A DNA stretch of 64,000 nt, taken from assembly GCF_003574215.1 (NCBI RefSeq), contig NZ_AP018558.1, positions 220,001-284,000 on the forward strand, read 5' to 3'. The DNA is from Hydrogenophilus thermoluteolus. Lineage in GTDB: Bacteria > Pseudomonadota > Gammaproteobacteria > Burkholderiales > Rhodocyclaceae. Shown in pieces: positions 1 through 10,586 of this stretch (position 1 is the stretch's first letter; every line of letters begins with the position of its first letter). A program made the translations under genes and the position numbers. Under the pieces are notes generated by a model. The model was not told the DNA's origin. It searched no databases and worked only from the letters and a program-made list of their open reading frames with translations.

Positions 1-2061
<2,061 letters not shown>

Positions 2062-2160
2062 TATGGCCGTAACGCCACATAAACCCACACAGACATCACC
2101 CAAAACGCACCCCCTACCTAAAACCCACACGCCGTTCCAAAGCGTCACACCAGCTTCGAG

Positions 2161-2275
2161 TCTGACGACCATAGCGCCTTGGCACCACGCCTTCCCATCC
2201 CGAACAGGACCGTGAAACAAGGCAGCGCCGATGATACTGAGGAACACTCCTCGGGAAAGTAGGTCATCGTCAGAC
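2161..2275 (+). rRNA. rrf: 5S ribosomal RNA
   Basis: The 5' segment 'tctgacga' (2161-2168) pairs with 'tcgtcaga' (2267-2274) to form helix I. The interior holds the conserved 'cccatcccgaacaggac' loop and 'gatgatactga'. Length is about 115 nt, as expected. It lies immediately downstream of 23S in the normal bacterial operon order. Confidence 0.95.
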
Positions 2276-2315
2276 TCAACCCAACAACCCAAACCAGTCA
2301 AACCCAAACACCAAA

Positions 2316-2337
2316 CGCCCATCCCAAAAGATGGGCG
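2316..2337 (+). terminator. Probable terminator of the rRNA operon
   Basis: An 8-bp perfect stem, 'cgcccatc' (2316-2323) and 'gatgggcg' (2330-2337), encloses a 6-base loop about 40 bp after 5S. The downstream T-tract is poor ('cttgacgttt'), so termination efficiency is uncertain. Confidence 0.6.
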
Positions 2338-2442
2338 CTTGACGTTTACGTGGCGATCTTCCTGACCCCCTAAGCATAACTGAAGACAGGGAAACTTGTA
2401 CAATTCGAAGCGGTGTGATTTACCCGTGAGTTCATGTCATAA

Positions 2443-2700
2443 ATGGATTTTCGCACGCGGTTCCTTGCGTACTACCGCTATTTGAAAACGACGGACCGGA
2501 AGTGGTACCGCCATTCGATCGCCGTGCTGCTGATCATCAGCGGTCTCCTCGGTTTTCTTCCGGTTCTCGGTTTTTGGATGTTACCGCTGGGGTTGAGTCT
2601 GTTGGCAGTCGATTTCCCGATCGTGCGTCGGTTCGTCCGCCGCACGTACGTGGCTTTGGGGCGAACGATCGTCAAGATTCGGCAGCGGTTGCGGCGTTAG
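2443..2700 (+). CDS. Small membrane protein, PGPGW-like family
   Basis: An 85-residue protein with one long hydrophobic stretch (about residues 24-56) that could form two short membrane helices. It is flanked by a basic N-terminus and a very basic C-terminal tail (RRFVRR...RQRLRR). The 'LLGFLPVLGFWMLPLGLSLL' segment followed by a D/E-F-P turn resembles the small PGPGW transmembrane family, whose function is unknown. It stands alone after the rRNA operon and converges with the next gene, the 3' ends overlapping by 29 bp. The family assignment is by motif only. Confidence 0.7.
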   Translation: MDFRTRFLAYYRYLKTTDRKWYRHSIAVLLIISGLLGFLPVLGFWMLPLGLSLLAVDFPIVRRFVRRTYVALGRTIVKIRQRLRR

Positions 2701-3262
2701 TTGTCGCTGCTTTTCCCCGCCGCTCCCAGGCATAGGGTTGGTAGGCGGGGCTGAGCGGCGTATTGGCCAGGTGGTTGGTGAAGTTGCTCATTACTTTTTG
2801 CGCGACCCCAAGAATCACGTCGAGCAGCTGGCGAGGACCGTAACCCGCGGCTTCGAAGCGCGCCAGTGTTTCCGGTGAGACGTTCCCGCGGTTGAGGAGG
2901 AGTTCGCGGGTGATCGCACGCAACGCTTCAAGCCGTTCGTTGGGGAGCGGCGTTTCGTCGCGCAACGCGTCGATGATTTCGGGTGCGATTCCCATCTTCT
3001 TCGCGATGATCGTGTGTGCGGGAACGCAGTAGTGGCATTCGTGCTCCACATTCACGGTCATCCACACGACGGTCTTCTCTTCTGGGGTGAGCGAGCTCGC
3101 CAAGAAGAGTTCGTGCAGTTTTTGGTAGCCCTCGAGGAGTTGCGGCGATTCCGCCATGATCGCATGCAAGGCGGGCAGGACGCCGAATGCTTTGATCGAA
3201 TTTTCGATGAGCGGTTTGGAAGCTTCAGGGGCGCTTTCCGGGGTGTGGAGGGGAAATTGCAT
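2672..3262 (-). CDS. AhpD/carboxymuconolactone decarboxylase-like peroxidase family protein
   Basis: A 196-residue protein of the AhpD/CMD fold. The redox motif is intact at about residues 74-84: 'EHECHYCVPAH', the E-x-C-x2-C-x3-H signature of alkylhydroperoxidase-like members. Family members reduce hydroperoxides through the two cysteines; the actual substrate here is unknown. The start at 3262 is supported by 'aggag' seven bases upstream. It is divergent from a TetR-family gene with a shared operator in the 98-bp gap, so expression is probably derepressed by the TetR ligand. The C-terminus is Ala/Thr-rich and overlaps the end of the preceding gene in antiparallel fashion. Confidence 0.85.
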   Translation of the reverse strand: MQFPLHTPESAPEASKPLIENSIKAFGVLPALHAIMAESPQLLEGYQKLHELFLASSLTPEEKTVVWMTVNVEHECHYCVPAHTIIAKKMGIAPEIIDALRDETPLPNERLEALRAITRELLLNRGNVSPETLARFEAAGYGPRQLLDVILGVAQKVMSNFTNHLANTPLSPAYQPYAWERRGKAATTNAATAAES

Positions 3263-3295
3263 TGCATTGCTCCTGTTTGTGGTGAAGGTCCATGC

Positions 3296-3332
3296 ATTAT
3301 ACTTGCACTTGAACGATCGTTCAAGTGATAAT
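3296..3332. promoter_or_regulatory. Divergent promoters with a 22-bp palindromic TetR-type operator
   Basis: A perfect 22-bp palindrome occupies 3306-3327 (half-site 'cacttgaacga' followed by its reverse complement). On the minus strand a promoter reads TTGAAC (3324-3319), 17 bp, TATAAT (3301-3296) toward the AhpD-like gene. On the plus strand TTGCAC (3303-3308), 18 bp and GATAAT (3327-3332) face the TetR gene. The palindrome covers the minus-strand -35 element and the plus-strand spacer, so one bound repressor would block both promoters. Confidence 0.8.
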
Positions 3333-3360
3333 CTCCTAACACGACAATCGAGCAGCGACT

Positions 3361-3972
3361 ATGAAACGAGAACGGAGTGAAATCGTCGATCAGGCAATGC
3401 GCCTTTTTTGGGCGCGCGGTTTTCATGGGACGTCGATGCGTGATTTGCAACAGGTGCTCGACTTGCGCCCCGGGAGCATCTATGCCGCATTCGGCAGTAA
3501 GGAAGGACTCTTTCGCGAGGTGTTGCGGTACTATACCCAGGGTGGGCAGACGTTGCTGCGTCGTTTGCGGGGCGAAACGGGCTCACCGCTTACCGCGATC
3601 GAGCGCTATTTCCAGACCGTAGTGTTGGAGCTGCGACACCGTGCGCCCAACCCGCAGTGCTTGTTGGTGAAGTCGCTGCTCGAGTTGAGCGACGACGAAG
3701 AGGGCGAGTTGGTGGTCGAGGTGCGCAACCATCTCAAGGGCATGCAGGGCTGTTTTGCCGAATTGCTCCGGGAAGCGCAGGCGAACGGGGAGATTCCCCG
3801 CGAACTCGATCCGGATCGAACCGCGCACTATTTGCAGGTGCAATTGATGGGGCTGCGCAGTTACGCGCGGTTGAGCGAAGACGAAGCGGTGATCGGCGCG
3901 GTGATGCAGGATCTCTTCGCGCGTTTGCGGCGCGGTGATCTTCCCACCGTGGCGCGGCCAGTTTGCCACTGA
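3361..3972 (+). CDS. TetR/AcrR-family transcriptional regulator
   Basis: A 203-residue regulator with an N-terminal TetR helix-turn-helix (about residues 5-50: 'FWARGFHGTSMRDLQQVL...GSIYAAFGSKEGLF') and an all-helical C-terminal ligand domain of the kind seen in peroxide/electrophile-responsive members. It probably represses itself and the divergent AhpD-like gene through the palindrome just upstream. Thirty bases separate it from glcD on the same strand, so read-through into the glycolate oxidase genes is possible. The inducer cannot be told from sequence. The ribosome-binding site before the ATG is weak. Confidence 0.9.
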   Translation: MKRERSEIVDQAMRLFWARGFHGTSMRDLQQVLDLRPGSIYAAFGSKEGLFREVLRYYTQGGQTLLRRLRGETGSPLTAIERYFQTVVLELRHRAPNPQCLLVKSLLELSDDEEGELVVEVRNHLKGMQGCFAELLREAQANGEIPRELDPDRTAHYLQVQLMGLRSYARLSEDEAVIGAVMQDLFARLRRGDLPTVARPVCH

Positions 3973-4002
3973 TGGGCCATACCCCAAGTGAGGGAGGTGA
4001 CG

Positions 4003-5514
4003 ATGGAGGCGGTTGTCGATCGGGCGCGCGCCTGGGCGCAGACGGAACGCCATTTCGAAGTCGATGCCGAGCAACTCCGCGCGTGCTTGCTCGCGGTGTT
4101 GCCAGCGGATCGGGTGTTGCGTGCCCCTGAAGAGTTGATCCCATACGAATGTGACGGCTTGTCGGTGTTTCGCGCACAGCCACTGGCGGTAGTGCTGCCG
4201 CAGTCGGAAGACGAAGTGGTTGCGGTGCTCAAGGTGTGTCACGAGATGGGGGTGCCGGTGGTGCCACGCGGCGCGGGCACGGGGTTGTCCGGTGGGGCGA
4301 TGCCCCATCCGCAAGGGGTGGTGCTCTCGTTGGCGCGCTTGAACCGGATTCTGGCGATCGACCCGGTCGCGCGAACGGCTCGGGTGCAGCCAGGCGTGCG
4401 CAATTTGGCGATCAGTGAAGCAGTGGCGCCCTACGGGCTTTACTATGCGCCCGACCCATCGTCACAAATCGCGTGCACGATCGGGGGGAACGTTGCCGAA
4501 AACTCGGGTGGCGTGCACTGTTTGAAGTATGGCTTGACGGTCCATAACGTGCTTGCGGTGCGTGGGTTTACGGCAAGTGGCGAACCCGTGGCGTTTGGGA
4601 GTGTTGCGCCCGACGCGCCGGGTTATGACCTTCTGGCGCTGACGATCGGTTCGGAAGGGATGCTTGCGGTGGTCACCGAAATCACCGTGCGCCTCTTGCC
4701 CAAACCGGTCGTGGCGAAGTGTCTTTTGGCCGCGTTCGATTCGGTTCGAGCCGCCGGGGAAGCGGTTGCGGCGGTGATTGCGGCGGGGATCATTCCCGCG
4801 GGGCTGGAGATGATGGATCGTGGCGCGACGGTGGCGGTGGAGGATTTCATCCACGCGGGGTATCCCACCGACGCGGAAGCGCTGTTGCTGTGTGAAGCCG
4901 ATGGGACCGAAGCCGAGGTGGCCGAAGAGATCGCGCGGATGAAAGCGGTGTTGGAGGCGCACGGGGCCACAGAAATCCGTGTTTCCCGCGACGAGGCGGA
5001 GCGGCTGCGCTTCTGGGCGGGGCGCAAAGCGGCGTTTCCCGCGGCCGGACGTATTTCGGCCGACTACTACTGCATGGATGGCACCATCCCGCGCCGCGCG
5101 ATCGGTGCGATGCTTGAAGCGATACGTGAAATGGAGTCACGCTACGGATTGCGTTGCCTCAATGTCTTTCACGCCGGGGATGGCAATTTGCACCCGCTGA
5201 TCCTGTTCGATGCCAATGTCCCCGGGGAATGGGAGCGTGCCGAGGCGTTCGGGGCGGAAATTCTCGAACGCTCGGTGGCGCTGGGGGGGACGATCACGGG
5301 AGAACACGGCGTCGGAGTCGAGAAGATCAACCAGATGTGCGTGCAATTCACGCCTGAAGAGCGCGAGGCCTTTTTCCAGATCAAAGCGGCATTCGACCCG
5401 GACGGTGTGTTGAATCCGGGAAAAGCGATCCCGACGCTTCACCGTTGTGCCGAGTATGGCAAGATGCGCGTCTCTGGCGGGGCGTTGCCGTTTCCCGAGC
5501 TTCCCCGTTTTTGA
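4003..5514 (+). CDS. glcD: Glycolate oxidase subunit GlcD (FAD-binding)
   Basis: The flavin subunit of the three-part glycolate dehydrogenase, oxidising glycolate (or D-lactate) to the keto acid at the membrane. It has a PCMH-type FAD domain with 'PRGAGTGLSGGAMP' near residues 85-98, a Gly-rich 'TIGGNVAENSGG' loop and the C-terminal 'GEHGVGVEK' motif of the FAD-oxidase C domain. Its 503 residues match the family. The ATG at 4003 is preferred over an in-frame GTG at 3988 because 'gggaggtg' ends four bases before the ATG. It heads glcDEF and is followed by glcE after 16 bp. Confidence 0.95.
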   Translation: MEAVVDRARAWAQTERHFEVDAEQLRACLLAVLPADRVLRAPEELIPYECDGLSVFRAQPLAVVLPQSEDEVVAVLKVCHEMGVPVVPRGAGTGLSGGAMPHPQGVVLSLARLNRILAIDPVARTARVQPGVRNLAISEAVAPYGLYYAPDPSSQIACTIGGNVAENSGGVHCLKYGLTVHNVLAVRGFTASGEPVAFGSVAPDAPGYDLLALTIGSEGMLAVVTEITVRLLPKPVVAKCLLAAFDSVRAAGEAVAAVIAAGIIPAGLEMMDRGATVAVEDFIHAGYPTDAEALLLCEADGTEAEVAEEIARMKAVLEAHGATEIRVSRDEAERLRFWAGRKAAFPAAGRISADYYCMDGTIPRRAIGAMLEAIREMESRYGLRCLNVFHAGDGNLHPLILFDANVPGEWERAEAFGAEILERSVALGGTITGEHGVGVEKINQMCVQFTPEEREAFFQIKAAFDPDGVLNPGKAIPTLHRCAEYGKMRVSGGALPFPELPRF

Positions 5515-5530
5515 GTGACTGGGGCATGGT

Positions 5531-6613
5531 ATGACAGACGAAACCCAACAGCGCATCATCTCTGAGTGGCAGGAACGATTGCATACGGCACGCGAACGGC
5601 GCCAACCCGTCCGTATCCGCGGCGGCGGGAGCAAAACGCACTTGCCGTGGTGTGGGATACCCGATGACGCCCTGGTGATCGATACGCGCGCGTTACGTGG
5701 TGTCGAGCGCTACGAACCCACCGAATTGGTGGTGACGGTGCGCGGCGGAACTCCGCTTGCCGAGGTCGAGGCGCTTCTTGCCGAGCGCAATCAGTGGTTG
5801 CCCTTTGCCCCACCGCGTTTTCATGCCGGAACGACGATTGGCGGTGTCGTCGCGAGCGGCCTGTCCGGCCCGACCCGCCTTGGGCACGGAACGGTGCGCG
5901 ACGCGGTGCTGGGGATTCGGTTGCTCGATGGCCGGGGGCGTGTGTTGCGTTTTGGCGGCGAAGTGATGAAGAACGTCGCCGGGTATGACGTGTCGCGGCT
6001 CTTGGTTGGGTCGTGGGGCACGCTGGGCGTGCTGCTTTCGGTTTCGCTCAAGGTGTCGCCCGTGCCACCGGCATCGGCAACCCGCCGTTTCGCGATGACG
6101 GCTGTGGAGGCGAGTAGGCAACTCAACCGCTGGGCGGGGCAGCCGTTGCCGCTTTCGGCAGCGCTGTGGGCAGACGGGACGCTTTGGGTGCAACTGCGTG
6201 GCGCAAGAGCGGCGGTCGAGGAAGCTGGGGTGCAGCTCGGGGGCGAGGCGGTGGCAGACGATGAAGCCGACGCGTTGTGGCAGCGTGTGCGCGACCACCA
6301 CGAAGCGCTTTGGACGGTTTCCGACGGCATGGTGTTGTGGCGCTTGGCGGTACCGCCCACGGCGCCGATCACCGAGGTGGGTGCCCGTTTCTGGTTCGAA
6401 GGCACGGGCGGCATTCGCTGGGTGGTCGCGCCGCCGGACTGGGATGGGTTCGCGTATGCCGCGCAACTGGGCGGCTGGGCGTGGCGGTGGCAAGGCGCAG
6501 CGTCGCGCTGGATGAACGCGCGGCCTGAAACGGTAGCGGCGATCGAAGCGCGCGTGCGCGACGTGTTCGACCCCGATCGCCTCTTCGGTGATGGCCCGTT
6601 CGGGGAGGGTTGA
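5531..6613 (+). CDS. glcE: Glycolate oxidase subunit GlcE (FAD-binding)
   Basis: The second flavoprotein subunit, 360 residues. It carries only the PCMH FAD domain ('IRGGGSKTHLPW' near residue 29, 'GTTIGGVVASGLSGPTRLG' near residue 100) and a reduced C-terminal part, as usual for GlcE. It lies between glcD and glcF, with three bases separating it from glcF, so the subunits are very likely co-translated. The family works as a GlcDEF complex passing electrons from glycolate to the quinone pool. Confidence 0.93.
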   Translation: MTDETQQRIISEWQERLHTARERRQPVRIRGGGSKTHLPWCGIPDDALVIDTRALRGVERYEPTELVVTVRGGTPLAEVEALLAERNQWLPFAPPRFHAGTTIGGVVASGLSGPTRLGHGTVRDAVLGIRLLDGRGRVLRFGGEVMKNVAGYDVSRLLVGSWGTLGVLLSVSLKVSPVPPASATRRFAMTAVEASRQLNRWAGQPLPLSAALWADGTLWVQLRGARAAVEEAGVQLGGEAVADDEADALWQRVRDHHEALWTVSDGMVLWRLAVPPTAPITEVGARFWFEGTGGIRWVVAPPDWDGFAYAAQLGGWAWRWQGAASRWMNARPETVAAIEARVRDVFDPDRLFGDGPFGEG

Positions 6614-6616
6614 GCG

Positions 6617-7861
6617 ATGCAGACCCATCTCGCGCCATTTGCCCAAGCGTTGCCGGAAGCGGCAGAAGCCGAGGCGATTCTGCGCAAATGCGTCCATTGC
6701 GGATTCTGTACCGCAACCTGTCCCACCTACCAGCTGTTGGGGGACGAGCTCGACGGGCCGCGGGGGCGTATCTACCAGATCAAAATGGTGCTCGAAGGGG
6801 CGCCGGCAACGCGCACGATCCAGCACCATTTGGATCGCTGTTTGACGTGCCGATCGTGCGAAACCACTTGTCCGTCTGGAGTGACCTATCACCGGTTGCT
6901 CGACATCGGGCGTGCGGTGGTCGATGCTCAGGTGCCCCGGCCAAAGGGAGAAGCGTGGGTACGCAAAGCGTTGGCATGGGGACTGACCAACCGGCCGCTT
7001 TTCACCGCGGCGCTGCGCGTTGGTCAAGCGGTGCGGCCGCTTCTGCCCAAAACGCTCGCACAACAGGTGCCGCCTAAGGAGGCCCCTGGGCCGTGGCCGG
7101 TCCGCGACCATCCGCGGCGTATGTGGGTCGTGACCGGCTGCGTGCAACCGGCGCTGAAACCGGGGATCAACGCGGCAACCGCCCGGCTTTTCGACGCGCT
7201 GGGGATTACGCTGACGCCTGCGCCCGACGCCGGTTGTTGCGGCGCAGTCGAGCACCATTTGGGAGAAAACGAAAAGGCACTGGCGCGCGCACGGCGTCAT
7301 ATCGATTGGTGGTGGCCGAAGCTCCATTCAGGCGAAATCGAAGGGGTAGTGGTCACCGCTAGCGGTTGTGGAGCGCACGTCCGCGACTATGCCGCGCTGT
7401 TGGCGCACGACCCCGCGTACGCGGAAAAGGCGCGTTTCGTCGTCGAGCGGGTGTGGGACCCCAGCGAGGTGGTGGCGCGCTTCGAGGCGGATCTGTTGGC
7501 GCGTCTGGGTTCGGTGCCGCCCGGTTCGCGCGGGGTGGTCGCATTTCATGCGCCCTGTACGCTTCAGCACGGACTCAAGGTGCGCGGCGTGGTGGAACGG
7601 TTGCTGACGCAGGCCGGTTGGGTGGTGCCGCCCGTGCGCGACGCTCACCTCTGTTGTGGTTCGGCCGGCACCTACAGCCTCTTGCAACGCGAAATCAGTG
7701 CGGCGCTCAAAGCGAACAAATTAGAAGCGCTGGCGGAAACGCGAGGGCAGGTGATCGCGACGGCCAATATCGGCTGTTTGGTCCATCTGCAAAGCGGTAC
7801 GGCGTTGCCGGTGAAGCACTGGGTCGAGTTGCTCGCCGAGGCGTTGCCGTCTGCTGCGTAG
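6617..7861 (+). CDS. glcF: Glycolate oxidase iron-sulfur subunit GlcF
   Basis: The electron-transfer subunit, 414 residues. Two ferredoxin-like clusters are visible: 'CVHCGFCTATCP' (about residues 25-36) and 'CLTCRSCETTCP' (about 75-86), each C-x2-C-x2-C-x3-C-P, binding two 4Fe-4S centres. The C-terminal half has the two CCG domains ('GCCGAVEHH', 'CCGSAGTYSL') typical of LutA/GlpC/GlcF proteins. It completes glcDEF and is followed after 9 bp by dapF on the same strand, so amino-acid biosynthesis appears to be transcribed behind the glycolate genes. Confidence 0.94.
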   Translation: MQTHLAPFAQALPEAAEAEAILRKCVHCGFCTATCPTYQLLGDELDGPRGRIYQIKMVLEGAPATRTIQHHLDRCLTCRSCETTCPSGVTYHRLLDIGRAVVDAQVPRPKGEAWVRKALAWGLTNRPLFTAALRVGQAVRPLLPKTLAQQVPPKEAPGPWPVRDHPRRMWVVTGCVQPALKPGINAATARLFDALGITLTPAPDAGCCGAVEHHLGENEKALARARRHIDWWWPKLHSGEIEGVVVTASGCGAHVRDYAALLAHDPAYAEKARFVVERVWDPSEVVARFEADLLARLGSVPPGSRGVVAFHAPCTLQHGLKVRGVVERLLTQAGWVVPPVRDAHLCCGSAGTYSLLQREISAALKANKLEALAETRGQVIATANIGCLVHLQSGTALPVKHWVELLAEALPSAA

Positions 7862-7870
7862 GAGATTGAC

Positions 7871-8815
7871 GTGGCGCAATGGCAGTTTACGAAGATGCAC
7901 GGGCTGGGCAACGACTTCGTCGTGCTCGATGCGGTGCGTCAAGCGATCGCGCTCACCCCTGATCTGGCGCGACGGATCGCGGACCGGGCGTTTGGGATCG
8001 GGTGCGATCAGATCCTGCTGGTCGAGCCGCCCCCGGACGAGACGGTCGATTTTCGCTACCGGATTTTCAACGCCGATGGGGGCGAAGTCGAACAGTGCGG
8101 GAACGGGGCGCGCTGTTTTGCCCGTTTCGTCTTCGATACGGGGCTGACGCAAAAACGGGTGATCCGCGTGCTGACCCGTTCCGGTGTGATCGCGCCGCGG
8201 CTCAACGACGACGGTTCGGTGACGGTCGATATGGGGCCACCGCGTTTTTTGCCGTCGGAAATTCCGTTCGTGCCGCAGGCGGCAGACCCGGAGTCTGCCG
8301 AGGCGTGGGCGACGTTGCGTTCAGCTGATGCCGCGCCCGCAGTGACCCCGTTGCGGGTCGGTGACGAGCGGTTGCTGGTGAGCGTCGTCTCGATGGGCAA
8401 CCCCCATGTGGTGCTCGTGGTCGGGGATGTGCGCACCGCGCCGGTTGCGACGCTGGGGCCAGCGATCGAGCGTCACCCCGCATTTCCGGCGCGGGTCAAT
8501 GTCGGGTTCATGGAGGTGGTGACGCCGCAGCGGATTCGCTTGCGGGTTTTCGAACGCGGCGCCGGCGAAACGTTGGCTTGTGGCACAGGGGCATGTGCTG
8601 CGGTGGTAGCTGGAATTCGCCGCGGTTTGCTGCAAAGTCCCGTGACGGTGGAGACACGCGGCGGGACGCTGACCGTTGCGTGGGCAGGGGGGCATGCACC
8701 TCAGACTGAGCCGGTGTGGATGACCGGGCCAGCCGTGACGGTCTTTCACGGTACGTTCGATCCGGATCAACTCGTGCCACGCCCCACATGGGACGTGGCA
8801 CCAGAGCCGCGTTGA
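7871..8815 (+). CDS. dapF: Diaminopimelate epimerase
   Basis: Converts LL- to meso-diaminopimelate for lysine and peptidoglycan synthesis in the cytoplasm. It is 314 residues, slightly longer than the usual 275. Both catalytic cysteines are present: 'FNADGGEVEQCGNGARC' near residue 75 and 'LACGTGACAAV' near residue 237. The N-terminal 'FTKMHGLGNDFVVLD' is diagnostic. The start is GTG at 7871 with 'aggaga' upstream. The order dapF-DUF484-xerC is the classic proteobacterial arrangement. Confidence 0.96.
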   Translation: MAQWQFTKMHGLGNDFVVLDAVRQAIALTPDLARRIADRAFGIGCDQILLVEPPPDETVDFRYRIFNADGGEVEQCGNGARCFARFVFDTGLTQKRVIRVLTRSGVIAPRLNDDGSVTVDMGPPRFLPSEIPFVPQAADPESAEAWATLRSADAAPAVTPLRVGDERLLVSVVSMGNPHVVLVVGDVRTAPVATLGPAIERHPAFPARVNVGFMEVVTPQRIRLRVFERGAGETLACGTGACAAVVAGIRRGLLQSPVTVETRGGTLTVAWAGGHAPQTEPVWMTGPAVTVFHGTFDPDQLVPRPTWDVAPEPR

Positions 8816-8824
8816 CGTCAGGCG

Positions 8825-9544
8825 ATGGGCAGACAGCGACCACGGCGTGTGCGTAACGCCCGTTTGCGGCGGCGGCGTGCAGTAACCGCTAGGGTTGCGC
8901 TTTCTGCGCGCGCAGTGAAGCGCTATCTTGCCGACCATCCTACTTTTTTCCTGCGGGAAGTTGAGTGGCTGGCAACCCTGCGCTTGCCGGACGGCACGCC
9001 AGCGGATGTGATCTCGTTGGTGCACCGTCAAGCCACCCGTTTGCGCCACGAACGCGACCGTTTGGCGGCACAATTGGCCGAATGGGAAGCGATTGCGCGT
9101 GCCAACGACCGGTTGGCGCGTCAGGTGGTCGTGCTGCTGGTGGCGTTGCACAGCGCGCTGACCCCGCAGGCGGTGCGCGAAACCGTGCTGGCGTGGGCGA
9201 CGCGTGAGTTTGCGTTTCCGTGTGTGCGTTGGTGTGAGACGCTGCCACGCTCCTTGCGGCGGTGGTTGGGGCTGCGCCCGTTACGCGCTGCGGCGTTGCC
9301 ACCAGATGCGACCTTGACGGCGTGGTTGGGTGATGCTTACGGGTCGGCGGCGCTTTTGGTGATCGAAGAGGGGCATTGGTTGCTGTTTGCGCACACGGCC
9401 TCGGACTATTTCGACGAACGCAACGGTGTCCTTTTCTTGGAGCAGGTCCGGGCGGGGATCCGCGCCGCGTGGGCACGGGTCCAAGGAGCGGGGCGAACAG
9501 AGGACGCAGCACGGGGGGCAGGTGGCGCGACGTTCGATTTGTGA
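8825..9544 (+). CDS. DUF484 family protein (GAF-like)
   Basis: A 239-residue protein of the DUF484 family found between dapF and xerC in many proteobacteria. The core begins 'LSARAVKRYLADHPTFF' (about residue 26), followed by a coiled-coil-prone stretch (residues 66-100) and a GAF-like domain. The first 20 residues are unusually Arg-rich (MGRQRPRRVRNARLRRRR) and not typical of the family; a start at a downstream GTG or TTG codon is possible. No catalytic function is known. It overlaps the chosen xerC start. Confidence 0.85.
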   Translation: MGRQRPRRVRNARLRRRRAVTARVALSARAVKRYLADHPTFFLREVEWLATLRLPDGTPADVISLVHRQATRLRHERDRLAAQLAEWEAIARANDRLARQVVVLLVALHSALTPQAVRETVLAWATREFAFPCVRWCETLPRSLRRWLGLRPLRAAALPPDATLTAWLGDAYGSAALLVIEEGHWLLFAHTASDYFDERNGVLFLEQVRAGIRAAWARVQGAGRTEDAARGAGGATFDL

Positions 9545-10586
9545 CGATGGGCGCGTCGGGCAGGTAACGCCGCGGACGGGCGCAGCGCCGGGCGCGTTGG
9601 ACGGTGTGCCGCCGCTTATCGCGGCGTGGTTGGACTATCTTGCGGTCGTGCGCCGCGTTTCAGCGTACACGCATGCGGCGTACGCGCGGGAGATCGCGCA
9701 CCTCGTGGCGCTCTGCAACGGGGCGCTTGGCGAGGTGACCCCTGCTGCGGTCCGCAAAGCGATCGGCACGGCGCACGAAGCGGGGTTGGCGCCCCGGTCG
9801 CTGGCGCGGCGCTTGTCGGCGTGGCGCGCTTTTTACCGCTGGGCATGTACGCATGGCCATTTGGCGGTCGATCCCACCGTTGGGGTTCGGCCACCGAAAA
9901 GCGATCGCCTCTTGCCGAAAGCGTTGCCCGTGGATGAAGCAGTGCGCTTTCTCGACGCACTGAGCGCGGCCCGTCCGCCGCGTGCGCCACAGCAACCGGA
10001 CGGCATACGCGCGGAAGCCCTCTGGGCACGTGACCGTGCGCTGTTCGAGCTCCTCTATGGGTGCGGCTTGCGGGTGGGCGAGTTGGTTGCGCTCGATTAC
10101 GACGACCCCGAGTGCGACTGGGCGGCCGGACGGATCGTGGTGTTGGGCAAGCGTCGCAAACGGCGGTGGGTTCCGGTGGGCCGAATGGCGCGCGACGCGG
10201 TGCGGGAGTGGTTGCGCGTCCGTCCCGGGTTGGCAGCCGCCGATGAGCAAGCGCTCTTCGTCTCCGACCGTGGACGGCGTCTGTCACCGCAAGGGGTGGC
10301 GTCGCGGTTGGCCTACTGGTCGGAACGGCTCGGCGTGGGGCAGCGGCTGCATCCCCACATGTTGCGCCACAGTTTTGCGAGCCACTTGTTGCAGTCGAGC
10401 GGCGATCTGCGCGCAGTGCAAGAGCTGCTTGGCCACGCGTCGTTGGCGAGCACCCAGATCTACACGAAACTGGACGTGCAGCATCTGGCGCGGATTTACG
10501 ACGCCGCACACCCACGCGCACGGCGCGGAGGGCGCGAAAGCGCGGTAGAATCGCCCCATGGCCGATCTGATTCTGAAACCGGGTAA
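9522..10586 (+). CDS. xerC: Site-specific tyrosine recombinase XerC
   Basis: Chromosome-dimer resolution recombinase acting at dif with XerD. The catalytic residues are visible: Arg in 'GCGLRVGEL', Lys in 'LGKRRKRR', His/Arg in 'HPHMLRHSFASHLL', His in 'LGHASLASTQIY' and the nucleophile Tyr in the same motif. The N-terminal SAM-like DNA-binding domain starts at 'PPLIAAWLDYLAVVRRVS'. The start is uncertain: GTG 9522 (after a G-rich stretch, overlapping DUF484 by 23 bp) gives 354 residues, while TTG 9597 or GTG 9606 gives about 327, closer to the usual 300. The 3' end overlaps rlmI by 29 bp. Confidence 0.9.
   Translation: MARRSICDDGRVGQVTPRTGAAPGALDGVPPLIAAWLDYLAVVRRVSAYTHAAYAREIAHLVALCNGALGEVTPAAVRKAIGTAHEAGLAPRSLARRLSAWRAFYRWACTHGHLAVDPTVGVRPPKSDRLLPKALPVDEAVRFLDALSAARPPRAPQQPDGIRAEALWARDRALFELLYGCGLRVGELVALDYDDPECDWAAGRIVVLGKRRKRRWVPVGRMARDAVREWLRVRPGLAAADEQALFVSDRGRRLSPQGVASRLAYWSERLGVGQRLHPHMLRHSFASHLLQSSGDLRAVQELLGHASLASTQIYTKLDVQHLARIYDAAHPRARRGGRESAVESPHGRSDSETG

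Noticed and set aside
2062..2160. Possible tRNA between 23S and 5S.
   Set aside because: No cloverleaf or T-loop motif is present, and the 99-bp spacer has no tRNA-like sequence.
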